Notes: generated from the sequence alone by a model not told the origin. 64,000 bases of DNA from Immundisolibacterales bacterium (GCA_026712715.1 JAPOPW010000055.1:1-64000); one strand, 5' to 3'. Shown: positions 41,716 to 52,443, counted from the stretch's first letter. Program-made: numbers and translations.

Positions 41716-42804
41716 ATGCACGCTTCCGTAGTTGAAAAGCTGGACGCGATCGCGGGTCGTGGGGACGAGCTCAGCGGCCTGCTCGCCGATCCCGAAGTGA
41801 TTGCGGACCAGCCTCGATTCCGTTCCCTCGCGAAGGAGCTCTCGGATCTTCAGCCGGTGACCGCCTGCTACCGGCGCTATCGCGAGGCGCTCGACGCGGC
41901 CGAGGCGGCGCGCGAGATGCTGGGGGACTCCGACCCCGGCATCCGCGAGCTCGCCCGGGACGAGCTCGGCGAGGCGGAGGCCGCGCGCGAGGCGGTCGAG
42001 GCGGAGCTTCGGACCCTGCTGATTCCGGTGGACCCGGCCGACGACAGCAACACCTTTCTCGAGATCCGGGCCGGCGCGGGGGGTGAGGAGGCGGCGCTCT
42101 TCGCGGGCGAGCTCCTGCGGATGTATCTCCGGTACGCGGAGGCGCGGCGCTGGACCCCGGAAGTGATGAGCGAGAGCCACAGCGAGCAGGGAGGGTACCG
42201 CGAGGTGGTCGTCCGGGTGGTCGGCCGCAAGGCGTACTCGCGCCTCAAGTTCGAATCGGGCGGGCATCGCGTGCAGCGCGTGCCGGAGACCGAGTCGCAG
42301 GGCCGCATCCACACCTCCGCGTGCACGGTGGCGGTGCTGCCGGAGCTCGAGGACGTGAGCGAGGTCGAGATCGACCCGGGCGACATCAGGGTGGACACGT
42401 TTCGGGCGTCGGGGGCGGGCGGCCAGCACATCAACAAGACCGACTCCGCGATCCGCATGACGCACCTGCCGTCCGGGATGGTGGTGGAGTGCCAGGACGA
42501 ACGGTCGCAGCACAAGACCCGGGCCCGGGCGCTGTCCCTGCTCCGCGCCCGCCTGCTCGCGGCGGAGCGCGACCGGCAGCAGGCGGAACGGGCCGCGGAG
42601 CGGCGGCTCCTCGTCGGGAGCGGGGATCGCTCGCAGCGGGGGCGCACCTACAACTTCCCCCCGGGACGCATCACCGACCATCGGATCCATCTCACCTTGT
42701 ACAAGCTCGACGCGGTGCTCGCAGGAGACCTCGATCCGCTCATCGAGCCGCTGATGAGCGCGTACCAGGCCGACCAGCTCGCTGCGATGGGGGTCGACGG
42801 GTGA
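41716..42804 (+). CDS. prfA: Peptide chain release factor 1
   Basis: Recognises UAA and UAG stop codons and triggers peptide release. The 362-residue protein has the GGQ motif in [24 protein letters not shown]. In the codon-recognition domain the RF1-type tripeptide would be PxT; here [12 protein letters not shown] follows the usual GRIHTS context. Length and frame are normal. It overlaps prmC by 4 nt (GTGA); PrmC methylates the GGQ glutamine, so the pair is functionally linked. Confidence 0.96.
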   Translation: MHASVVEKLDAIAGRGDELSGLLADPEVIADQPRFRSLAKELSDLQPVTACYRRYREALDAAEAAREMLGDSDPGIRELARDELGEAEAAREAVEAELRTLLIPVDPADDSNTFLEIRAGAGGEEAALFAGELLRMYLRYAEARRWTPEVMSESHSEQGGYREVVVRVVGRKAYSRLKFESGGHRVQRVPETESQGRIHTSACTVAVLPELEDVSEVEIDPGDIRVDTFRASGAGGQHINKTDSAIRMTHLPSGMVVECQDERSQHKTRARALSLLRARLLAAERDRQQAERAAERRLLVGSGDRSQRGRTYNFPPGRITDHRIHLTLYKLDAVLAGDLDPLIEPLMSAYQADQLAAMGVDG

Positions 42805-43670
42805 CCCCGGGCGCTCGGACGGGCACCGCGGGCGAGGCCCTCGCCGAGGCGCGCGGCGTGCTCGCCACCCTGGACCATCCCGGGCTCGACGCTTCCGTCC
42901 TCCTCGCACGAACGCTCGATCTCCCCCGCACGGCGCTCATTGCCCGCCCCGAGATTCCGATCGACCCGGCCGCGAAGAGGCGGTTCGGCGAGCTCGTCGG
43001 GCGGCGGGCGGCGGGCGAGCCGCTCGCGTGGCTCACCGGGCGGCGCGAGTTCTGGTCGTTCGAGCTCGAGGTCGACCGCTCCACCCTCGTTCCGCGTCCG
43101 GAGACGGAACGGCTGGTGGAGGCGGTGCTCGAGGCGGTGGGGGAGGCGGTCTCGGGAGACGAAGGGGGGCGGGTCGCGGACCTCGGCACGGGGTGCGGGG
43201 CCGTCGCCATCGCGGTCGCGCGCGAAGCGGCCGGGCAACCAGAGGTCGTCGCCACCGACATCGACGCGGGCGCGCTCGAAGTCGCGCGCCGCAACGTGCG
43301 GCGCCTCGCCCCGGGCCGGGTCGAGCTCCGGCGCGGGTCGTGGTGCGAGCCGCTCGAAGCGGGCGCGTACGCGGTCATCGCGAGCAATCCCCCGTATCTG
43401 CGGGCGGACGATCCGCACCTGCTCGGCGACGGGGTCCGCCACGAGCCGCGCCGCGCCCTGGTCGGGGGGCGGGACGGTCTCGCCGCGATCCGGGCGATCG
43501 GGCACGGGGCGGTCCGCTGCCTCCGGCCCGGGGGCCGGCTCCTCCTCGAGCACGGAGCGGAGCAGGGGGCGGCGGCGCGCGCCGCGCTCGCGGCGGCGGG
43601 TTTCGAGCGGGTGCGGACCCTTCGGGACCTCGGCGGGCGCGACCGGGTAACGCAGGGGACGAGGCCCTGA
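42801..43670 (+). CDS. prmC: Release factor glutamine methyltransferase
   Basis: A 289-residue SAM-dependent methyltransferase that modifies the glutamine of GGQ in RF1/RF2. SAM-binding [16 protein letters not shown] and the catalytic NPPYL ([14 protein letters not shown]) are present; [15 protein letters not shown] is the conserved segment between the N-terminal helical domain and the catalytic domain. The GTG start overlaps the prfA stop. The family N terminus is slightly divergent. The order prfA-prmC-moeB is as in Pseudomonas. Confidence 0.94.
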   Translation: MTPGARTGTAGEALAEARGVLATLDHPGLDASVLLARTLDLPRTALIARPEIPIDPAAKRRFGELVGRRAAGEPLAWLTGRREFWSFELEVDRSTLVPRPETERLVEAVLEAVGEAVSGDEGGRVADLGTGCGAVAIAVAREAAGQPEVVATDIDAGALEVARRNVRRLAPGRVELRRGSWCEPLEAGAYAVIASNPPYLRADDPHLLGDGVRHEPRRALVGGRDGLAAIRAIGHGAVRCLRPGGRLLLEHGAEQGAAARAALAAAGFERVRTLRDLGGRDRVTQGTRP

Positions 43671-43773
43671 CGCGAAGCGCCGTGCCGGCAGCGGATGCGG
43701 TCGGGCCGGCCCCGGCCGGGAACCGATGCCGCGGAACGCGCGCCGCGGGACGAAACCACCGAGGCGGGTGAGC

Positions 43774-44571
43774 ATGCTCAGCTCCACGCAGCGCGAACGG
43801 TACAGCCGCCACCTCCAGCTTCCGGAGATCGGCGAGGCGGGACAGGCCCGCCTCGCCGCCGCACGGGTGCTGGTGGTCGGCGCGGGCGGACTCGGCTCGC
43901 CGGCGGTGATGTTCCTCGCTGCGGCCGGCGTCGGCACCCTGGCCGTCGCCGACTACGACCGGGTGGATCTATCGAACCTGCAACGCCAGCTCCTCTTCCG
44001 GACGTCCGACATCGGCGAGGACAAGGTGACGGCTGCGCGCGCGGCGGTCGACGCGCTGAACCCGGACGTCCGGGTGGAGACCATCGCGTGGGCGATGGAC
44101 GGTCCGGACCTCGTGCGCGAGGTGGGGCGGGCGGACGTGGTGGTGGACGCGAGCGACAACTTCGAGACCCGCTTCGAGGTCAACGCCGCCTCGCGCGCCA
44201 CGGGCACTCCCCTCGTGTCCGGAGCCGCCATCCGCATGGAGGGGCAGGTCGCGGTATTCGATCCGAAGGACCCCGACTCTCCCTGCTACCGGTGCCTGTT
44301 CGACGACACCGGCGACCCCGACGAACCGTGCGCGCGGGTCGGGGTCTTCGCGCCGGTCGCCGGAATCACGGGAACGATCCAGGCCGCGGCGGCGGTAAAG
44401 CTCGTCGTCGGGCTGCCGTCCGGCCTCGAAGGAAGGCTCATGCTGATCGACGCCCTCGCGATGCGGGTGCGCACGGTGCGGGTGCGGAGGGACCCGGCCT
44501 GCCCGGCCTGCCGGGGAACGCCGAACGGCGCGGGTGGCGACGGGCGAGGCGGCGGAGCGCCGGCGCGGTGA
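43774..44571 (+). CDS. moeB: MoeB/ThiF-type adenylyltransferase
   Basis: Adenylates the C-terminal glycine of MoaD (or ThiS-like carriers) for molybdopterin synthesis. The 265-residue E1-like protein begins [21 protein letters not shown]. The nucleotide site is [11 protein letters not shown]; the loop [20 protein letters not shown] is diagnostic. Zinc ligands are the pairs CYRC and CPAC, and the conserved Cys is in [14 protein letters not shown]. There is no C-terminal rhodanese domain. ATG 43774 has GAGGCGG upstream; an in-frame GTG two codons earlier is possible. It overlaps ubiD by 4 nt. Confidence 0.92.
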   Translation: MLSSTQRERYSRHLQLPEIGEAGQARLAAARVLVVGAGGLGSPAVMFLAAAGVGTLAVADYDRVDLSNLQRQLLFRTSDIGEDKVTAARAAVDALNPDVRVETIAWAMDGPDLVREVGRADVVVDASDNFETRFEVNAASRATGTPLVSGAAIRMEGQVAVFDPKDPDSPCYRCLFDDTGDPDEPCARVGVFAPVAGITGTIQAAAAVKLVVGLPSGLEGRLMLIDALAMRVRTVRVRRDPACPACRGTPNGAGGDGRGGGAPAR

Positions 44572-46097
44572 ATCCCTCCCCCACCCCCCGGCACCGCTAC
44601 CGGGACCTCCGCGATTTCATCGCGGGCCTCGAAGCGGCCGGCGATCTCGTGCGGGTGCGCGCCGAGGTGGACCCGCGCCTCGAGATGACCGCGGTGTGCG
44701 ACCGGACCCTTCGCGGCGGCGGCCCCGCGCTCCTCTTCGAACGGCCAACCGGACACCGCACCCCGGTGCTCGCCAACCTCTTCGGCACCCGAAGCCGGGT
44801 CGCGGCGGCCATGGGGGCGGAGAGCGTCGAGGCGCTGCGCGAGATCGGCGAGCTCCTCGCCTTCCTGCGTCAGCCGGACCCGCCCCGGGACCTCCGCGAG
44901 GCCTGGCGGTCGCTCCCCATCTTCAAGCAGGTTCTTGCGATGTCGCCGCGCGAGACCCGCTCCCCTCCCTGCCGCGAGGTGGTGCTGGAGGGAGACGCGG
45001 TGGACCTCGCGGAGTGGCCCGTCCAGACCTGCTGGCCGGAGGACGCGGGACCGCTCATCACCTGGGCCCTCGTCATCACCCGGGGCCCGGGGGGCGGCCG
45101 GCAGAACCTCGGCATCTACCGCCAGCAGGTCATCGATCGGAACCGGGTCATCATGCGGTGGCTCGCGCAACGGGGGGGCGCGCTCGACTACCGGGCGTGG
45201 CGCAAGGCCCGGCCGGGGGAGCCGTTCCCGGTCGCCGTCGCCCTCGGGGCGGACCCCGCGACGACCCTCGCCGCGGTGACCCCGATCCCGGATTCGCTCT
45301 CCGAGTACGCCTTCGCGGGCCTGCTCCGCGGCGCCCGCACCGGGGTCGCGCGCGCCCTCGGCTCCGACCTCCAGGTGCCGGCGAGCGCGGAGATCGTGCT
45401 CGAGGGCGCCATCCATCCCGGGGACGAGGCGCCGGAGGGGCCGTTCGGGGACCACACCGGGTACTACAACGACGTCGAGTCCTTCCCGGTCTTCACCATC
45501 GACCGCATCACCCACCGCCGCGACCCCATCTACCACAGCACCTACACCGGGCGGCCGCCGGACGAGCCGGCCGTCCTCGGGGCGGCCATGAACGAGCTCT
45601 TCATCCCCCTCCTTCGCCGCCAGTTTCCCGAGATCCGCGACTTCTACCTGCCGCCGGAAGGCTGCTCGTACCGGATCGGAATCGTCTCGATGGAAAAGCA
45701 GTACGCGGGACACGCGAAGCGGGTGATGTTCGGCCTGTGGTCGGTGCTCCGACAGTTCATGTACACCAAGATCATCATCGTGGTGGACGCGGACATCGAC
45801 GTCCGGGACTGGAAGGACGTCGCCTGGGCGCTCGCTACCCGGACGGACCCCGCCCGCGACGTCACCCTGGTCGAGAACACCCCGATCGACTACCTCGACT
45901 TCGCCTCTCCGGTGGCGGGTCTCGGCTCCAAGATGGGCATCGACGCGACCGGAAAATGGCCCGGCGAGACGGAGCGCGCGTGGGGGCGCCCCATCACGAT
46001 GGCGCGCGAGGTTCTCGACCGCGTCGATGCGATGTGGGAGAGCCTCCGGATCCCCCTCCCCGCCCCCGAGCCGCCGGAGGACGTGCCCGGCGCCTGA
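44568..46097 (+). CDS. ubiD: UbiD-family prenylated-FMN decarboxylase
   Basis: A 509-residue UbiD enzyme. The prFMN/Mn-binding region [19 protein letters not shown] and the catalytic acid region [12 protein letters not shown] are clear, together with [22 protein letters not shown]. In ubiquinone synthesis it decarboxylates 3-polyprenyl-4-hydroxybenzoate with cofactor made by UbiX, which is not in this window. The GTG start at 44568 overlaps moeB by 4 nt; the ORF start at 43695 is a shadow. Convergent with the pilus operon: the stops are adjacent with no visible terminator. Confidence 0.92.
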   Translation: MNPSPTPRHRYRDLRDFIAGLEAAGDLVRVRAEVDPRLEMTAVCDRTLRGGGPALLFERPTGHRTPVLANLFGTRSRVAAAMGAESVEALREIGELLAFLRQPDPPRDLREAWRSLPIFKQVLAMSPRETRSPPCREVVLEGDAVDLAEWPVQTCWPEDAGPLITWALVITRGPGGGRQNLGIYRQQVIDRNRVIMRWLAQRGGALDYRAWRKARPGEPFPVAVALGADPATTLAAVTPIPDSLSEYAFAGLLRGARTGVARALGSDLQVPASAEIVLEGAIHPGDEAPEGPFGDHTGYYNDVESFPVFTIDRITHRRDPIYHSTYTGRPPDEPAVLGAAMNELFIPLLRRQFPEIRDFYLPPEGCSYRIGIVSMEKQYAGHAKRVMFGLWSVLRQFMYTKIIIVVDADIDVRDWKDVAWALATRTDPARDVTLVENTPIDYLDFASPVAGLGSKMGIDATGKWPGETERAWGRPITMAREVLDRVDAMWESLRIPLPAPEPPEDVPGA

Positions 46098-46811
46098 TCA
46101 ATAAAGGAGCGCGACGTTGCAGTCCTGGCTGTCGCTCGCGATGTCGTAGATCTGCGAGCCTCCTCCGCCCGTCGCGACGCAGCTCGCTTCGCCCTGCGCC
46201 GCTTCGCCGAAGGTTGCGCCGCTGCTCACGGTGAGGCGCAGCCCGCCGGTGTCCGGCACGCCGTCGTCGATCTTGATGTCGAGCTCGCGCGCGAGATCGA
46301 CCGGCAGTCCCCGGCCGAGGACGAGATTGAGACGCACCGGGGGCGCACCGCCGGAGTGGAGATAGTCGTCCGTCCTGCCGAGCACCATGACCCGGTTGAA
46401 CGGATTGAGCGGGGCGCGCTGGTTGGCCGGCGTGGGCTCGACCGCATCGCCCGCAAACTCTCCCTTCAGGAATCCCGCCTTCGCGAGCTGTTCCCAGAGG
46501 GCGTTCGGCTCGGCCCACACGCTTCCCGAGTCGTTGTCGATCCGGCCGTTGTCGTTTCCGCCGCCGGTCACCGCGACGCCGAGGGCCTCGCCCGCTTCGG
46601 TCGCGTTCCAGTCGCCGGGAACGCGCCGGTAGCGATCGACGAAGGCGAAGTACGCGGACTGGATCCCGGCGCTCGTGGAGGCGAGGTTGCGCACCCGGGC
46701 GCTGCCGATGAGCTCCTGGCCGGTCAGAACCGCGCCGACGAGCAGCCCGACCACGACCAGCACCACGGCGATCTCGATGAGGGTGAAGCCGGCGTCTTTC
46801 CGTGCTTGCAT
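46098..46811 (-). CDS. Type IV prepilin-like protein (MSHA/pseudopilin type)
   Basis: A 237-residue prepilin. A short leader MQARKDAG precedes the cleavage site and FTLIEIAVVLVVVGLLVGAVLTG, with Phe at +1 and Glu at +5, the prepilin-peptidase signature. The body has ELIGSARVRNLASTSAGIQSAYFAFVDRYRRVPGDW, common in large pseudopilins. Two cysteines near the C terminus (SCVATG and SQDCNVALLY) probably form a disulfide. It is the last gene of the pilus operon and possibly the major or a minor subunit. No prepilin peptidase gene is present here. Confidence 0.86.
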   Translation of the reverse strand: MQARKDAGFTLIEIAVVLVVVGLLVGAVLTGQELIGSARVRNLASTSAGIQSAYFAFVDRYRRVPGDWNATEAGEALGVAVTGGGNDNGRIDNDSGSVWAEPNALWEQLAKAGFLKGEFAGDAVEPTPANQRAPLNPFNRVMVLGRTDDYLHSGGAPPVRLNLVLGRGLPVDLARELDIKIDDGVPDTGGLRLTVSSGATFGEAAQGEASCVATGGGGSQIYDIASDSQDCNVALLY

Positions 46812-47065
46812 TCGATTTTCTCCGGCGCAGCGATGTCCGTGGCGCCTCGGGTGAGTGAGAGTGAGATTGATGGAATCACGCGGCCCGACCGGGACCCGTG
46901 GGAATGCCGGCGGGCGGGAGCGGCGGAAGCCGGTGATCGCGATGTCGAGCCCCGTTCGAGCGGTGTTCCGTCCGGTTCTCCCGGGTGCACCGAACCAGCG
47001 CACCCCGGCGCCTTCGCTGCCCTGGAGCCGGCGGCGGCCGGCGGCCGGGACGTTCGGGGCCACGA

Positions 47066-47734
47066 TCACGGCCACGTTCCGGCCCGCACCAGCCGGCCGA
47101 GGAGGACGTTCTTGGACAGCCAGACGACGACATCGTCGAAGCCGCCGGAACCGGCCCGCCCCGGTACGGAGCGGGCGTAGCGGGGATCGGGGCGGGACGG
47201 ATTGACGCAGCCCGCGGAGCCGCCGCCGGTTCCGTCGTTCTCTCCGTCCGGACGACCGTTCGCGCCGCAGGAGAAGAGGATCGCGGCCGGCGCCTCCGGA
47301 TCGCCCACCGTCAGGCGTTCGGCCGTCCGCGGATCGTCTATCCGAAGGCCGCCCCGGGTGTTCGGCGGACGCGGCATGCCGTCCGGACCCGTAACGGCAT
47401 CGTTGCCCCGATACCGCAGTGGCCGCCCCCAGCCGTCCACCCCCGGGATTCCCAGGGTCGCGCGCGGAAGCTCGCCCTCGATCCCTCGGCAGGGCGCCTC
47501 CGGCGAGCCGGGAAGGTCTTCCGCCCCATCGCCGTCGATGTCCGGGCAGGGCAGCCGGTTGCCGTGCGATGCCGCATACCCGATCAGCGCCTCCAGCCCC
47601 TGGTGAAGCGCGGCTTCGGTCTCGCGCAGCCGAAACCGGTCGACCTGGGCGGCGAGCGGGATCATCAGCCCCCCGAGCAGAAGCGCGCTCACCGCAAGGG
47701 CGATGGCCACCTCGATCAGTGAGAGTCCTTCCAT
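47066..47734 (-). CDS. Prepilin-like protein with an atypical +1 leucine
   Basis: A 222-residue protein with a very short leader MEG and then LSLIEVAIALAVSALLLGGLMIPLA, a prepilin-type helix with Glu at +5 but Leu instead of Phe/Met at +1. The mature part contains GLEALIGYAASHGNRLPCPDIDGDG and WGRPLRYRG, a motif set also found in the large protein upstream, so the two are probably related minor pilins. GYA.....RLPCPD...G recurs as GYAVSYPDQ...LPCPDTSGNG there. Unannotated gaps of 254 and 209 bp separate it from its neighbours. Confidence 0.8.
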   Translation of the reverse strand: MEGLSLIEVAIALAVSALLLGGLMIPLAAQVDRFRLRETEAALHQGLEALIGYAASHGNRLPCPDIDGDGAEDLPGSPEAPCRGIEGELPRATLGIPGVDGWGRPLRYRGNDAVTGPDGMPRPPNTRGGLRIDDPRTAERLTVGDPEAPAAILFSCGANGRPDGENDGTGGGSAGCVNPSRPDPRYARSVPGRAGSGGFDDVVVWLSKNVLLGRLVRAGTWP

Positions 47735-47943
47735 GCCCTTTGCCGGTCGCGGAGCCCGCGTCGCACCATCCCGATCGACGAGTACGGTCCCGCCCGTCGT
47801 TTCCGTCCATCCCCGAATGCCCAATGACGGATTGACGGACGGTCGGGCTGCCCGAGGGGACGGGAGATCGCCGCGCGCAGCTACCCGACCGTGGCCACGA
47901 TCGGGCCGACGTTCGGTACCGGACGTGGTGTGTCGACCACGGG

Positions 47944-49605
47944 TCACGGGTTGAAGACTCCCGGTGCGGGCGCGATGACCGAAATCCGATCGTTGAACGA
48001 TTCGTTCGAACTGCGGATCTCGTAACGGTAGTTGGCGGGATTCGCGTTTTCCCCTTCCAGCCATTGGAAGAGTCCCGGGCTCTCGCGCCGCTGGTGCGCG
48101 AGCTCCGGCCCGGCGTAGAGGGCAATCGCGACTGCGGAGTTCGTGTTCCTTCGCCCGTCGAAGGAGACACGAACGACCTCCAGGCAACGCCCCGGCGTGT
48201 CGCAGGTCTTCTCCCCACCGGCTGCGAAGGACGGCGCGATCGCGAACATGAGCAAGTGGTGCCATCGGTTCTCGTACAGCCAGCCGGGGACCGCTTCGCC
48301 GACTCCGAGCGCGTATGCGACCCCTTCCACGGCGAGCGCACCGTCGACCGGCCCCGGCTCGAATTCCAACCGGCCGCGCCCGGTCTCCACGCCGCGGGTT
48401 ACATCGACGACCTCGACGTGCGACGCTTCGACCCACTCGGTGCCGCTAATCGAGCGCCGGCGCACGTCGGTGGGAGACGGCGGTGAAATCGTGATGTCTC
48501 CAGCCAGGTGAAGGTCGACGCGGAACACCCATTCCCGCCCGGGACCCGGGACGTGCCGGCCCTCGCCGGTGCAGTCGATTCGGATCGCTTCCGTCCATAC
48601 GCACTCTCCGTGCGCGACCGTCGCGGCGCGGGCGAGCGAGCGGACATCGGCCGGGTCGACCGTTCCCGATGCGGTGACGGCCCCGCCGGGGAGAGATCCC
48701 GCAATCCGGAACGATGTGGCAATCGAGCCGCCGGCCGGAACGATCGGGAGACGCCCCGACATCACGCCGGGCACGGGCACGGCAGCGTCGGGTGGGTCGT
48801 CCCACGGGGCGAGCCAGGGGAACGCCCCCGTGTTCCACGGTGCGTCCCGGTATCGTTCCAGCCCCGCCCGCACCGCGGCCAGCGCGCGCCTCGCGGCGGC
48901 GGCCATCAGCTCGTCGCGAGAAATCGCCACCACCCGATCGTTCAGGCGGTCATGCGAGGCGAGCGCGGCGGGGAGCGATGCTCCACGCGAGACGAATGTG
49001 TCATCGCGCGGGATCTCGTTTCCCGCCTCGAGGTATTGACCCACATCGCGCCGGCTCCGGCTTCGATCCTGGAACGCGAGCGGCTCGCCCGGGGCGAGGA
49101 CGACCGCGGCGATCCTGCTTCGTCCGTCGACGACGAGCTCCGCATCCGTCTCGCCGTTCATCGGTCGGTACTTGTAGCCATTGGCTCGAAACCGGTCGGC
49201 GAGGGCATACCAGAGCCGTTCGCCCGAGCCGTCTCGCGGGTCGTGCAGTCCGAGGCGGCGCCAGGGCAACCGGCCGATCGAATTCGCACGACAGGGCGTG
49301 TTCGGTGATCCGTTGCCGCTCGTATCCGGGCACGGGAGATAGCCGGGTCCGTTGCGTCCGCCATGCTGATCCGGATAGGAGACGGCGTACCCGATGAGCC
49401 CTTCGCGGGCTGCCGCAAGGGCCGCCTCGGTCCGAAGCGCCTTGTGGTGGGAACGCGCCGTCGCCTCCAGCCACTCGATGCTCACGAGCCCCGACCCGAG
49501 AGCGAGGGCAAGCACCAGCGCGATGAGGGCCGCTCCGCGCTGAGAGCGAAGCGGACCTGACGAGTAGCGAGCGCAACGGCATGCTCCGGCTGCTTCGATC
49601 GGCAC
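47944..49605 (-). CDS. Large minor-pilin/PilX-like protein of the pilus operon
   Basis: A 553-residue protein with one N-terminal hydrophobic helix (RGAALIALVLALALGSGLVSIEWLEA) after a positive stretch SQRG, the PilX/GspK-like arrangement in which the cleavage-site Gly precedes AALIAL. The ectodomain has GLIGYAVSYPD, GYLPCPDTSGNG and LPWRRLGL, the same motif order as the 222-residue pilin next to it, then several hundred residues without recognised domains and paired cysteines (GECVWTEAIRIDC; KTCDTPGRC). The GTG at 49605 is the best start found; the RBS is weak, so the start may differ. It may be a tip protein or adhesin. Confidence 0.68.
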   Translation of the reverse strand: MPIEAAGACRCARYSSGPLRSQRGAALIALVLALALGSGLVSIEWLEATARSHHKALRTEAALAAAREGLIGYAVSYPDQHGGRNGPGYLPCPDTSGNGSPNTPCRANSIGRLPWRRLGLHDPRDGSGERLWYALADRFRANGYKYRPMNGETDAELVVDGRSRIAAVVLAPGEPLAFQDRSRSRRDVGQYLEAGNEIPRDDTFVSRGASLPAALASHDRLNDRVVAISRDELMAAAARRALAAVRAGLERYRDAPWNTGAFPWLAPWDDPPDAAVPVPGVMSGRLPIVPAGGSIATSFRIAGSLPGGAVTASGTVDPADVRSLARAATVAHGECVWTEAIRIDCTGEGRHVPGPGREWVFRVDLHLAGDITISPPSPTDVRRRSISGTEWVEASHVEVVDVTRGVETGRGRLEFEPGPVDGALAVEGVAYALGVGEAVPGWLYENRWHHLLMFAIAPSFAAGGEKTCDTPGRCLEVVRVSFDGRRNTNSAVAIALYAGPELAHQRRESPGLFQWLEGENANPANYRYEIRSSNESFNDRISVIAPAPGVFNP

Positions 49606-49763
49606 GCGTTCGAGCTCATCCAGTTTCGATTCCGTTTTAGCTGGCCCGGCCGCGCGCGCGAAGGTGCGCCGAGCCGCGGGACGACCGATCCGTAGCGTGA
49701 CCGTCCGTGGAGGCCGAACCCCCGTCCCCGCGCTCGCGCCCGCTCCACGGCACGACCGGGGAC

Positions 49764-50915
49764 TCAATTCTCGTCGGGTGCCGGTGGATCGGTGAGAGGC
49801 ACGCGGGAGAACGTGCGTAGGGAATGCGCCCGCTCTGATCGGAATGCACTCCTACGGACCGGATCGCGGACGGGATCGGTGATGCGGCCGGTCGCCGGAT
49901 CGAATCGCTGTCCCGGCCGGACCGCGAACCATCTCCCTCCGGCCTCGAGACGAACCCCCGGCGGCAGGGCGCGGGACGGGGTTGTGGGGTGGATGGACCG
50001 GTCGCGGTAGTCGACTCTCTTTCCGTCGATCCATGCGAAGACCGATTGGCCCGATCGGGCGACCAGCCCTTCGACATCCACCCACTGGACCGGAAGGGAC
50101 GAAGGGGCGGGGCGGGGCGGGCGCCTGACCGTTCTCTCGTGAGCGCCTGCCTCTGCGATGCGAACGGCGGCGGCGGCGGACGAGTCGATTCGAGCTCGCT
50201 CGGCGGCCGTCATGAAGAGCCTTCCGAACCCTTCCGGCGGCGGGAAGCCGGAAGCGGGCAACGTCGCCGCAGCGCCGGCCATGGAATCGCCGTCAACGCC
50301 GTCCGTGGCAGGAGGCATCCAGCCTGCCTCGACTCCCGCGAGCGTCACCGTCTTCCATCGGAGCCGGCACGAAGCATCGATGGCCGCATGCTTCGGGGAC
50401 CCGGTCCCCCCGGAACCCGATCGCACGAGCCGACAGCCCGATACGACGAACAGCCCGCGAGCCTCCCGTTCGAGGACCGAGAGGAAATCCGGAAGCTCGC
50501 CTTCGTGCCGCATGCCGAGCTCGACCGACATGTCGGAGACCTGAACCTCGACACTGCCGTCGTGCCCCGCGCCGCGCGCCATCGCCACGCGATGATGCGC
50601 GCTCGGGACTTCGGCGGCCGCGACCCCCATCGCCTCCGCCCACTGCGTCGTGTCCCCGTTGCCAATCCGGCCGTGCGCCGCCCACAGGCGGTACAGGCGT
50701 CCGAAGTGGCGCCGCTGCCTCCGTTCGTCTTCGAGCGCGGCATGGCGCCGGCGGACCTCGGTGAGCCGCGCCTCGGCTTCGTTCGACCGCCCTGCAACGG
50801 ACAGCTCATGCCACCACGCCGCGCCAGTGGAGCCCGCACCGGCGAGCGCCGTCACGGCGAATACCGCGAGCGGTACCCTGAGGCAACGCCACGGACTCTC
50901 AGCCGCTTCCCGCAT
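49764..50915 (-). CDS. Single-pass pilus assembly protein, PilO/MshJ-K-like
   Basis: A 383-residue protein: short cytoplasmic N terminus, one membrane helix (VPLAVFAVTALAGAGSTGAAWW), a coiled-coil-like charged stretch (EAEARLTEVRRRHAALEDERRQRRHFGRLYRLW) and a periplasmic domain. Toward the end QWVDVEGLVARSGQSVFAWIDGKRV and VRLEAGGRWFAVRPGQRFDPATG resemble the small MshK/GspC-type domains that dock to secretins. Position between the PilM/N-like gene and the pilins supports an alignment-subcomplex role. It overlaps the upstream gene by 17 bp. The family call is by architecture only. Confidence 0.6.
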   Translation of the reverse strand: MREAAESPWRCLRVPLAVFAVTALAGAGSTGAAWWHELSVAGRSNEAEARLTEVRRRHAALEDERRQRRHFGRLYRLWAAHGRIGNGDTTQWAEAMGVAAAEVPSAHHRVAMARGAGHDGSVEVQVSDMSVELGMRHEGELPDFLSVLEREARGLFVVSGCRLVRSGSGGTGSPKHAAIDASCRLRWKTVTLAGVEAGWMPPATDGVDGDSMAGAAATLPASGFPPPEGFGRLFMTAAERARIDSSAAAAVRIAEAGAHERTVRRPPRPAPSSLPVQWVDVEGLVARSGQSVFAWIDGKRVDYRDRSIHPTTPSRALPPGVRLEAGGRWFAVRPGQRFDPATGRITDPVRDPVRRSAFRSERAHSLRTFSRVPLTDPPAPDEN

Positions 50916-52443
50916 TTACCACCATCCGCACCTCGAACTCGGCAACCCGCCCCGGCCGGTAGCCGCTTCCCCCGGGGTCCTCCGGGATTTCCAAGACCTC
51001 GACACGGCTCATCCGCGGCAAGGCTTCGAGCCTCTCCACGAACCGGAACACCTCTTCGGTCGCCGCCCGATAGTGCCCGCCGAAGCGCTCGACCCTTCCC
51101 CGCAATCGGACATTTCGAAACTGCTCGCGCGGGGCGTCCTCGTCCGCCAGGTCCGGCCACCCCTCCCGCTCGGAAACCTCGAACCACTCGAGGCTGTCGA
51201 GCTCGAGGTCGGGAGAATCCGCGAGCGCTTCGCTCAGCGACTGCAGAACAGGGAGGGCCCGGACCCGATTCGCGTCGAGGCGCTGCGCCGTTTCCACCGC
51301 GAGCCGAAGGTCATGCAGCGCCACCTCCGCTTCCGGCGGCCGTTCCATGCGATAGCGCTCCTCCCGGGAATGCGCCTCCCGGACCAGGGTCTCGGTGGTT
51401 GCGACGATCCCCGCGGAGCGCTGCCACGAGAATCCGCTCCATGCGGCACCCACGAGGAGAATCGACACCCCGGCCACCCAGAGCACGCGGGCGACTTGCG
51501 TCGAACGGTGAACCGCGAGAACAGCGGCCGGGCCATAGTGGTCGGGCGGCGGCGCGCTCAGCGCGAGACGAACGAACAAGCGGTCGCAGGCCAGACCCGA
51601 TTCGCCGGTGAGCGCGTCGGATCGCCCGCGACCGCGGCGCGCGAGCACCCGCTCGACGGCATCCGCGTCGACGAGCCCTTCGACGAGCTTTCCCGGATGC
51701 GCCGTCTTCCGGATCGCGGTCAGCAGGCGCGCGTCCGCGACGAGCCGGATCTCGAGCTCCTGCCCTGCGTCGGCCGTACGATCGAGGTGGTGCACGAATC
51801 GGTCGATCTCCGTCAGGATGCCGTGAACCCGTTCGCTCGAATCGGCGGGAGGAAGGGCCGCAAGACGGCTCGACGAGAAGCGTCCGTCCTCGAAGCAGGT
51901 CTGTCGAAGGCCTCGTTCGCCGCTCTCGGTGACGAGGAGAACCCGTGCTGCTTCGACACGAAGCACCGGGAGCAGCCGCGCGCTCGCGAGGGGCAACGAA
52001 TGGACTCCGACGATTCTCTGCCCGCGAAGCGCGTCGAGCCAGGGCTCGATCCGTTCCGGACGGACGATGGCGGAGAACAGGATTCGGTCATCGCGCCGTC
52101 CCTCCGCCATCCGGCCCTCGCGCCGGGCCGATACGTAGGGCGTGCCGTGGAACAGCCGGGCGCTCCGGGTCGTGGTGACTTCCCGCCGGGCACGGCCGAA
52201 TACGTGAGGGACCGCTTCGCGCTGGAAGTCCTCTTCGACCACGTCGACGAGGAGGTGGATCGGGGGCGGCGAAGTGCGAGCCAGCAACCGCCGGAGATCG
52301 GCGTATCCCGTCGCGTCCGCTGCGAAGTCCAGCGCCGGCGCGCTCGCCGGCCGCAGCCCGCGAAACAGCCGCGCGCCGCCCGCTCGGACGATGAGCACCC
52401 AGCGGCCAGGCCGCCTAGAGAGAAATTCCGGCGACCATTTCAT
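50899..52443 (-). CDS. PilM-PilN/MshI-like assembly protein
   Basis: A 514-residue protein whose N-terminal half (FLSRRPGRWVLIVRAGGARLFRGL..., DLRRLLARTSPPPIHLLVDVVEEDFQREAVPH) looks like an actin-like PilM/GspL cytoplasmic domain of the degenerate kind. A membrane helix follows (VARVLWVAGVSILLVGAAWSGFSW), then a coiled-coil and a ferredoxin-like periplasmic PilN-type domain (NVRLRGRVERFGG... EEVFRFVERLEALPRMSRVEVL). That is the MshI/GspL layout, linking the cytoplasmic ATPase to the periplasmic complex. It overlaps the platform gene by 29 bp. Confidence 0.65.
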   Translation of the reverse strand: MKWSPEFLSRRPGRWVLIVRAGGARLFRGLRPASAPALDFAADATGYADLRRLLARTSPPPIHLLVDVVEEDFQREAVPHVFGRARREVTTTRSARLFHGTPYVSARREGRMAEGRRDDRILFSAIVRPERIEPWLDALRGQRIVGVHSLPLASARLLPVLRVEAARVLLVTESGERGLRQTCFEDGRFSSSRLAALPPADSSERVHGILTEIDRFVHHLDRTADAGQELEIRLVADARLLTAIRKTAHPGKLVEGLVDADAVERVLARRGRGRSDALTGESGLACDRLFVRLALSAPPPDHYGPAAVLAVHRSTQVARVLWVAGVSILLVGAAWSGFSWQRSAGIVATTETLVREAHSREERYRMERPPEAEVALHDLRLAVETAQRLDANRVRALPVLQSLSEALADSPDLELDSLEWFEVSEREGWPDLADEDAPREQFRNVRLRGRVERFGGHYRAATEEVFRFVERLEALPRMSRVEVLEIPEDPGGSGYRPGRVAEFEVRMVVNAGSG

